DNA of 64,000 bases. Origin: DAORHV01 sp964434575 (GTDB taxonomy: Bacteria; Patescibacteriota; Gracilibacteria; Peribacterales; Peribacteraceae). The stretch spans positions 1 to 64,000 of the forward strand of contig CAYSWB010000005.1 of the NCBI GenBank assembly GCA_964434575.1, written 5' to 3'. Below are positions 59,733 to 64,000 of this stretch, piece after piece (position 1 is the stretch's first letter; every line of letters begins with the position of its first letter). The position numbers and the translations under genes were made by a program. Below the pieces are notes generated by a model. That model was not told the origin of the DNA, ran no database searches, and saw only the letters and a program-made list of their open reading frames with translations.

Positions 59733-60509
59733 GTGCCAAAGATGAAGCCCATCGTCGTGAGCATTCCGCATGCGTCCACGGAAATCCCGGACGACATCCG
59801 CAAGCTGCTCAAGCAGGATGAGAAGGCCCTGATGCACGACCCGGACCTGTATACCGATCGCATCTACAACGCCGCGGGCGTGAACATCGTGCAGGCGAAG
59901 TATTCGCGCATCATCTCCGACGTCAACCGCGCGCCCGACGAGATCTACACCGTTGGCCTCAAGCGTTCGGAGGGCGTCATTTTGCTGTCGCTCACCGACG
60001 GAAACGACGTCTTCAAGACCGACCCGAGCATGGAGACCATGGAAGAGTGGGTGAAGCGTTTCCATGCGCCGTTCCACGCCGAACTGGCGGAGGCCATGAA
60101 GAACGCGTCGTTCCTCATCGACGGTCATTCCATGTGGTCCATCGGACCGCGCTCCAAGGCCGACTCCGGCGTGCTGCGCCCCGACATCGTGCTGGGCAAC
60201 CGCCACTACACCACGTGCGACGCCGACACCACGCAGTTCTTCCGCCACGCGTTCGAGAAACTCGGTTACACCGTCGCGATCAACACGCCGTACATGGGCC
60301 GCTACACCGTGGGCGTGCATTGCAGCCGCCTCGGCGTGCCGGGCATCCAGATCGAAATCTGCCGCTCGCTGTACATGGACGAGAACACGCTCGCGCCCCA
60401 TGAAGACGCCATCGAGCGCCTGCACCGCCAGTTCCAGGAGATGGTCGACGAGTTCGCCGAATGGCACGCCAAAAGGCCCGCTCCGCATATCTGTGACCTT
60501 ACGTCATAA
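59733..60509 (+). CDS. N-formylglutamate amidohydrolase-like protein
   Basis: 258 aa of the N-formylglutamate amidohydrolase (FGase) family, zinc-dependent amide hydrolases related to carboxypeptidases. Motifs: IVVSIPHASTEIPDD, DPDLYTDRIYNAAG, RIISDVNRAPDE, FLIDGHSMWS, IQIEICRSLYMDE. Start: TATCAT (59720-59725) is 7 bases before GTG 59733; ATGs at 59724 and 59742 are alternatives. Two ATP-grasp genes follow within 4 bp and then with a 4-base overlap, so the enzyme probably acts with them on a peptide-like or amide metabolite rather than in histidine degradation. Confidence 0.85.
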   Translation: MPKMKPIVVSIPHASTEIPDDIRKLLKQDEKALMHDPDLYTDRIYNAAGVNIVQAKYSRIISDVNRAPDEIYTVGLKRSEGVILLSLTDGNDVFKTDPSMETMEEWVKRFHAPFHAELAEAMKNASFLIDGHSMWSIGPRSKADSGVLRPDIVLGNRHYTTCDADTTQFFRHAFEKLGYTVAINTPYMGRYTVGVHCSRLGVPGIQIEICRSLYMDENTLAPHEDAIERLHRQFQEMVDEFAEWHAKRPAPHICDLTS

Positions 60510-60513
60510 CCCC

Positions 60514-61431
60514 ATGCGCTCGGTTGCCGTGTTCTTCGACGCACCGGCACGAGACGGATACCCCTTCACCAGCGAGGAGTACGTGGAGTCGTACCGCCAG
60601 TTCGCCCTGCTGCTTCGGGGCAAAGGCGCGCGCTTCTTCGTGACGCGCGGTCCGCACGCCTACAAAGGAGGCACGACGTTCGCGTCGGGCTGGGAATACG
60701 GCGAGACGGGGGAGCTGGTCGCGCATCCGGAGCCCATCGTCGCGGATGTCATCTATAACAAGGGGCACTTGTCCGCCGACAGGCTGGCGCTGGTCATCAA
60801 CGATCCCGAGCTGGACGCGCTGTGCACGGACAAGAGCCGCACGGCGGAACTGCTGCCGGAAATTTCGCCCCATACGTGCATCGCCGCGTCTGCCGAAGAA
60901 CTGGATGCGCGTCTGGCCGAACTCTCCACGCCGCGCATCGCCGCCAAGCCGGTGGACGGCGAAGGCGGGGAGGGCGTGCTCATCGGACCGAAGGACGAAG
61001 TCCGTGTTTCGATCAAGAAGTTCCCCTACCTGCTGCAGGACTTCATCGATACCGACGCCGGCATTCCCGGCATCGTCGAAGGCTCGCACGATTTCCGCAT
61101 GCTGTGCGTGCGCGGCAAGCTCATCCAGGCGTTCGTGCGCACCCCGCCGCCGGGCGGACTGCTTCCCAACGTGGCGCAGGGCGGCAGCACCCATGAGGTG
61201 CCCCTCGACAAGGTGCCCGCCTCCGCCATCGACATCTTCAACCTGGTCGACACCCGTCTGTCCGGCTACGCCGACCGCGTGTATTCCATCGACCTGGGGT
61301 TGCACCGGGGCAAGGAGTGGAAACTCTTCGAGCTCAACTCCCGTCCGGCGCTCTTTTCCTGCGCGCGCGGCGACGGCTTCAAGCGGTTCCACGGGGCGCT
61401 GGCAGACGTTCTCCTCACCGCCTCCGCATGA
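60514..61431 (+). CDS. ATP-grasp ligase 1 (glutathione-synthetase/RimK-like)
   Basis: 305 aa. Preatp-grasp domain ~1-100, then AAKPVDGEGGEGVLIG as the ATP-binding glycine loop, FPYLLQDFIDTDAG, DFRMLCVRGKLIQAFVRTPP, LPNVAQGGS, and the metal-binding WKLFELNSRP. Expected to form an amide bond between a carboxylate and an amine using ATP. ATG 60514 is 4 bp after the FGase stop. The stop overlaps the second ATP-grasp start as ATGA. Substrates unknown. Confidence 0.85.
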   Translation: MRSVAVFFDAPARDGYPFTSEEYVESYRQFALLLRGKGARFFVTRGPHAYKGGTTFASGWEYGETGELVAHPEPIVADVIYNKGHLSADRLALVINDPELDALCTDKSRTAELLPEISPHTCIAASAEELDARLAELSTPRIAAKPVDGEGGEGVLIGPKDEVRVSIKKFPYLLQDFIDTDAGIPGIVEGSHDFRMLCVRGKLIQAFVRTPPPGGLLPNVAQGGSTHEVPLDKVPASAIDIFNLVDTRLSGYADRVYSIDLGLHRGKEWKLFELNSRPALFSCARGDGFKRFHGALADVLLTASA

Positions 61432-62375
61432 CGCCCCGCCGCACGCCCGGCGCGGAACCGCTGACCGCCAAGCGGGTCGGCATCTTCTTCTCGGCTCCCG
61501 GCTTCGACGACGCGCCGTTCGACAACACGGACTACAAGAAGTCGTACCACGACTTGGCCGAGATCATCGCCAAGCGCGGCGGGCAATGCATCATCGTGCG
61601 CGGCGCGGAGACGTTCCTGGGCGCCGGCGCGTTCTCGCACGGCTGGGTCTACGAGTACGGCGTGTTCCGCACCACCGACGGTCCGGTGCAATTGGACGTG
61701 ATCTACAACAAAGGCGAGGCGTTCCAGGCCGACGCAGAGACCGCGATGGTCAACGATCCGCACGTGGACGCGCTGTGCCGGAACAAGGAGCGCACCATCG
61801 GGCAGTTCCCGGCGTTCTTCCCCAAGTCCAAGCTGGTGACGTCCGTATCCGATCTGAACGGCGCGCTCGGATCGTTGTCCGGCGACACGCTGGTGGTGAA
61901 GCCGACCGACGGCTGGGGCGGCCACGGCGTGTGGGTGGGGGACCGCGGCGAGGCGTACCAGAAGGTCGAGCGGTATCCGGCGCTGATCCAGGAATTCATC
62001 GACACATCCAAAGGCATCCCGGGCATCGTGGACGGCAAGCATGATCTTCGCATCCTCATCGTCGGCGGCAAGCTGGCGCTTTGCTACGTCCGCACTCCGC
62101 CGGACGGCAGCGCGGTGGCCAACCTGGCGCAGGGCGGCAAGATCATCCTGGTGCCGGACGACAAGATTCCGCCGGAAGCATTGGCGATCGCGATGAGCAT
62201 CGATGCCGAGATCGGCAAGGCCGGCAAGCGCGTGTACTCGGTGGACATGGGCCTGCACGACGGCCGTGAGTGGAAGCTCTTTGAACTAAACCCGCAACCG
62301 GGACTGACCTCCATGAAGTGGGGGGAGGGGGTGCAGCGGTACTATGAGTACCTGGCCGATGAATTGCTGAGTTAA
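61428..62375 (+). CDS. ATP-grasp ligase 2 (paralogue)
   Basis: 315 aa, paralogue of the preceding gene with the same motif order: VVKPTDGWGGHGVWVG, YPALIQEFIDTSKG, DLRILIVGGKLALCYVRTPP, VANLAQGGK, WKLFELNPQPGL. Most residues lining the ATP site match; the N-terminal substrate region is more diverged (APGFDDAPFDNTDYKKSYHDLAE), suggesting a second coupling step with a different substrate. The ATGA overlap fixes the start at 61428 and implies coupled translation. A repeat-built terminator follows. Confidence 0.85.
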   Translation: MTPRRTPGAEPLTAKRVGIFFSAPGFDDAPFDNTDYKKSYHDLAEIIAKRGGQCIIVRGAETFLGAGAFSHGWVYEYGVFRTTDGPVQLDVIYNKGEAFQADAETAMVNDPHVDALCRNKERTIGQFPAFFPKSKLVTSVSDLNGALGSLSGDTLVVKPTDGWGGHGVWVGDRGEAYQKVERYPALIQEFIDTSKGIPGIVDGKHDLRILIVGGKLALCYVRTPPDGSAVANLAQGGKIILVPDDKIPPEALAIAMSIDAEIGKAGKRVYSVDMGLHDGREWKLFELNPQPGLTSMKWGEGVQRYYEYLADELLS

Positions 62376-62383
62376 GTACGAAA

Positions 62384-62457
62384 AGAGTCAGGTGAAACAG
62401 GGGAGTCAGGGGATCCCCTGTATCTCCTGCTTCCTCTGACTCTCCTGAGTCTTTTTT
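62384..62457 (+). terminator. Repeat-rich terminator region after the ATP-grasp operon
   Basis: GACTC-TCCT-GAGTC (62438-62451) followed by six T residues is the intrinsic terminator. Upstream, AGAGTCAG (62384-62391) pairs with CTGACTCT (62436-62443), and CAGGGGATCCCCTG is a perfect palindrome. Contains TGAAACAGGGGA (62393-62404), found also at 6854 and 7908. Confidence 0.8.
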
Positions 62458-63130
62458 AATCCAGATCCGGGCTCATCTCCCCGTCGTCGGCCTTCTTCTT
62501 GCGGGTGACCTTGGACTTGGTCTTCGGCGCGGGGTCCAGCGCATCCTCCACGCTCATGGTGGAGACGGCGGCTTTGGCGGCGGCCTCTGCCAGATGCTTC
62601 GGGATGATGGCCTCCACGGCGCCCCAGTTGGCCTGGACGCCCTTCGGGATGATGATCGTGACCTGGTCGCCGACCTCGGCGCGGTAGAACGTGACGGAGG
62701 CGAGCAGCAGGCGGTAAGCCTTGCCCTCTGCGAGCACCTTGTACTGGCCGTCCTCCTGGATGAGCACGCCCACGACCGTGCGGCGGTCGATGGGGGCGAT
62801 CTGCTTGTAGATGAATTTGCCTTCCTCGGTGATGGTCAGCTTCATGCCGTCGCCCTCGACCAGCTTGCTCTTGGAAGCGTAGTTGGCCGGGATCGGGTAC
62901 GTCTGGCCGTTGGAGTCGACCATGTTCTGTCCGTCGAACACGCCTTCCACCACCTTGTTGGCGGCGGAGTTGTAGACGCCCATGCCCATGGAGCTGGCCT
63001 TGGACGAGTAGCGCTCGCGCGTGGAATCCGACACGCCCGTCATCTCGCGCATCATGCTGTTGGCTGTCTTCAGTGAAGACATGGCGGAATCGATCAATTC
63101 CTGAATGGCGAGCAGTTTGTCGTCGGACAT
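62456..63130 (-). CDS. Conserved hypothetical protein with acidic/basic tail
   Basis: 224 aa. Helical N-terminus (LLAIQELIDSAMSSLKTANSMMREM), a beta-rich middle (VVEGVFDGQNMVDSNGQTYPI, VVGVLIQEDGQYKVLAEGKAYRLL, EVGDQVTIIIPKG) resembling a small OB or barrel fold, then an Ala-rich and Lys-rich C-terminus (TKSKVTRKKKADDGEMSPDLD). I recognise no named family, but similar helical-plus-barrel proteins occur in CPR genomes. No membrane segment. Confidence 0.6.
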   Translation of the reverse strand: MSDDKLLAIQELIDSAMSSLKTANSMMREMTGVSDSTRERYSSKASSMGMGVYNSAANKVVEGVFDGQNMVDSNGQTYPIPANYASKSKLVEGDGMKLTITEEGKFIYKQIAPIDRRTVVGVLIQEDGQYKVLAEGKAYRLLLASVTFYRAEVGDQVTIIIPKGVQANWGAVEAIIPKHLAEAAAKAAVSTMSVEDALDPAPKTKSKVTRKKKADDGEMSPDLD

Positions 63131-63179
63131 GGTAGGTAGGGTGATGGGGTGGATATCTGCGGTGTTTGCGGTCCGGGTG

Positions 63180-64000
63180 TCACCAGGCGAGGAGCTCGAC
63201 GGTCAGCAGATGCTGGCTCAGCAGCGAAAGCATCTCCGACTCCTTCAGCAGGCCTCCCTGCGCGCCCAAAACTTGTATGACACTTGCAGCATTCAGTGTA
63301 CCAGCAACGAGCGCGGTTGGCAACGAGCGGCCGGTGATCAGAGCCCAGGTGGCGCCCGTTCCGAATGCGTCGCCGGCGCCGGTGGAATCGAAGACTTCCA
63401 CGTCCTTGCGGGTGGGGCAGTAGTAGCAGTGGTCCTTGTCCGCCGCGTACGTGCCGTTGCCGCCGTCCGTGATGCAGACGTTCTTCACGCCGGCGTCCAA
63501 GAGCGCTTTCAGGGCGTCCTTCACGGTTTTCTGCTTGGTGAACGTCTCGGCTTCTTCCTTATTGACGATCAGCAGGTCGGTGAGCTTCAGGAGGGCGGCC
63601 TTGTCGCGGCTGCGCATGCCGGCGTCGATCTGGCAGCCGCCGGGGTTCCACGTCAGGTGGATATGCGGCTCGCCGCGCAGCGCGGTGATCATGTCGTCCT
63701 CGATGACGCAGGCGGTCTCGGACAGGTGGTTCAAAAAGACCGCGTCGGAGCGGTGCATGGCCTCACGGTCGAACGTGACGTCGTGCAGGTGTTCGTTCAC
63801 GCCCGGCGTGTACAGGATGGTGCGGTCGCGGCTGGCCAGCGACAGCACGATGGAGAAGCTGCTGTTCTCGCCTTCGACTTCCGTCACCGACGACGTGTTC
63901 ACGCCTTCGCGGATGAAGTTCTCCAGCATGCGCTGGCCCCACTGGTCGTCGCCGACCACGCCGCAGAACGCGGCTTCGCAGCCCAGACGGGCCAAGCCGA
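63180..64000 (-). CDS. PfkB-family sugar kinase (5' end beyond window)
   Basis: Ribokinase-like carbohydrate kinase, 273 complete codons seen; the frame stays open past base 64000. Motif 1 is partly visible (GVVGDDQWGQRMLENFIREGV). The C-terminal motif 2 VFDSTGAGDAFGTGATWALI carries the catalytic Asp and anion hole. LLIVNKEEAETFTKQKT and VCITDGGNGTYAADKDHCYYCPTR match the family. Substrate (ribose, fructose, adenosine or other) cannot be told from the visible part. Confidence 0.9.
   Translation of the reverse strand, partial: GLARLGCEAAFCGVVGDDQWGQRMLENFIREGVNTSSVTEVEGENSSFSIVLSLASRDRTILYTPGVNEHLHDVTFDREAMHRSDAVFLNHLSETACVIEDDMITALRGEPHIHLTWNPGGCQIDAGMRSRDKAALLKLTDLLIVNKEEAETFTKQKTVKDALKALLDAGVKNVCITDGGNGTYAADKDHCYYCPTRKDVEVFDSTGAGDAFGTGATWALITGRSLPTALVAGTLNAASVIQVLGAQGGLLKESEMLSLLSQHLLTVELLAW

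Overview
The window is GC-rich (about 60%), densely coded, single-copy chromosomal sequence with almost no mobile DNA. I see no insertion sequences, CRISPR arrays, integrases or rRNA genes, and only one tRNA. Several features suggest a GC-rich member of the Patescibacteria/CPR (Uhrbacteria- or Peregrinibacteria-like): small zinc-ribbon and single-helix proteins, a Ser-rich secreted protein, an SLH protein, LCP and GT-C envelope genes, class 1A dihydroorotate dehydrogenase, short intergenic gaps and few Shine-Dalgarno sites. This placement is an inference, because no 16S gene is present. Start codons are often preceded at 6-9 bases by a sigma70-type -10 hexamer and lack a Shine-Dalgarno, so many genes appear to be transcribed leaderless.

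Layout. 0-8 kb: ribosomal protein L25, a glycosyltransferase, uvrC with an acetyltransferase-like insertion, a secreted protein with three Cys-rich repeats, pyrG and pyrD. 8.0-8.2 kb: a compact promoter-operator-miniORF-terminator unit. 8.2-11.6 kb: a RelA/SpoT homologue fused to a multi-pass transporter-like domain. 11.6-14.5 kb: an AIM24-like protein, a sphingomyelin-synthase-like phosphatase and two tandem glycosyltransferases. 14.5-16.9 kb: a Fur/Zur - ZIP - YibE/F metal operon. 17-25.7 kb: envelope glycosylation and membrane proteins, small enzymes and tRNA-Glu. 25.7-32.8 kb: comEC, rsmA, a Ser-rich secreted protein, pcrA and rmuC. 32.9-34.1 kb: two look-alike small-protein cassettes flanked by hairpins. 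34.1-37.4 kb: rpsO and pnp with structured leaders. 37.6-39.3 kb: FmdB-type zinc ribbon and a cluster of small unknown proteins. 39.5-44.9 kb: valS, an SLH protein and the lexA-dinB SOS operon. 45-49.9 kb: GT-C, membrane and LCP proteins, a zinc ribbon and a DUF212 protein. 49.9-51.2 kb: rplJ-rplL with an L10 leader. 51.3-56.9 kb: relA, tig, secF and an unknown anchored protein. 57.0-57.5 kb: a promoter-to-terminator region without a convincing gene, probably a structured RNA of about 455 nt. 57.6-64 kb: a HEXXH protein, a TPR protein, an N-formylglutamate-amidohydrolase-like enzyme with two ATP-grasp ligases, a conserved unknown and a PfkB kinase cut by the window edge.

How the genes work together. 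The most striking system is a split stringent response. The protein at 51 kb keeps the (p)ppGpp synthetase signature but has lost the HD hydrolase ligands. The protein at 8 kb keeps the HD hydrolase ligands, has a degraded synthetase, and is fused to about 14 membrane helices. SOS functions are linked by a shared operator found at lexA-dinB and at rmuC. Envelope functions recur: GT2/GT-C enzymes, LCP, SLH, a lysyl-PG-synthase-like enzyme and DedA. A zinc (or other metal) circuit is indicated by fur/zur, ZIP and a YibE/F protein ending in six histidines, all behind one palindromic operator.
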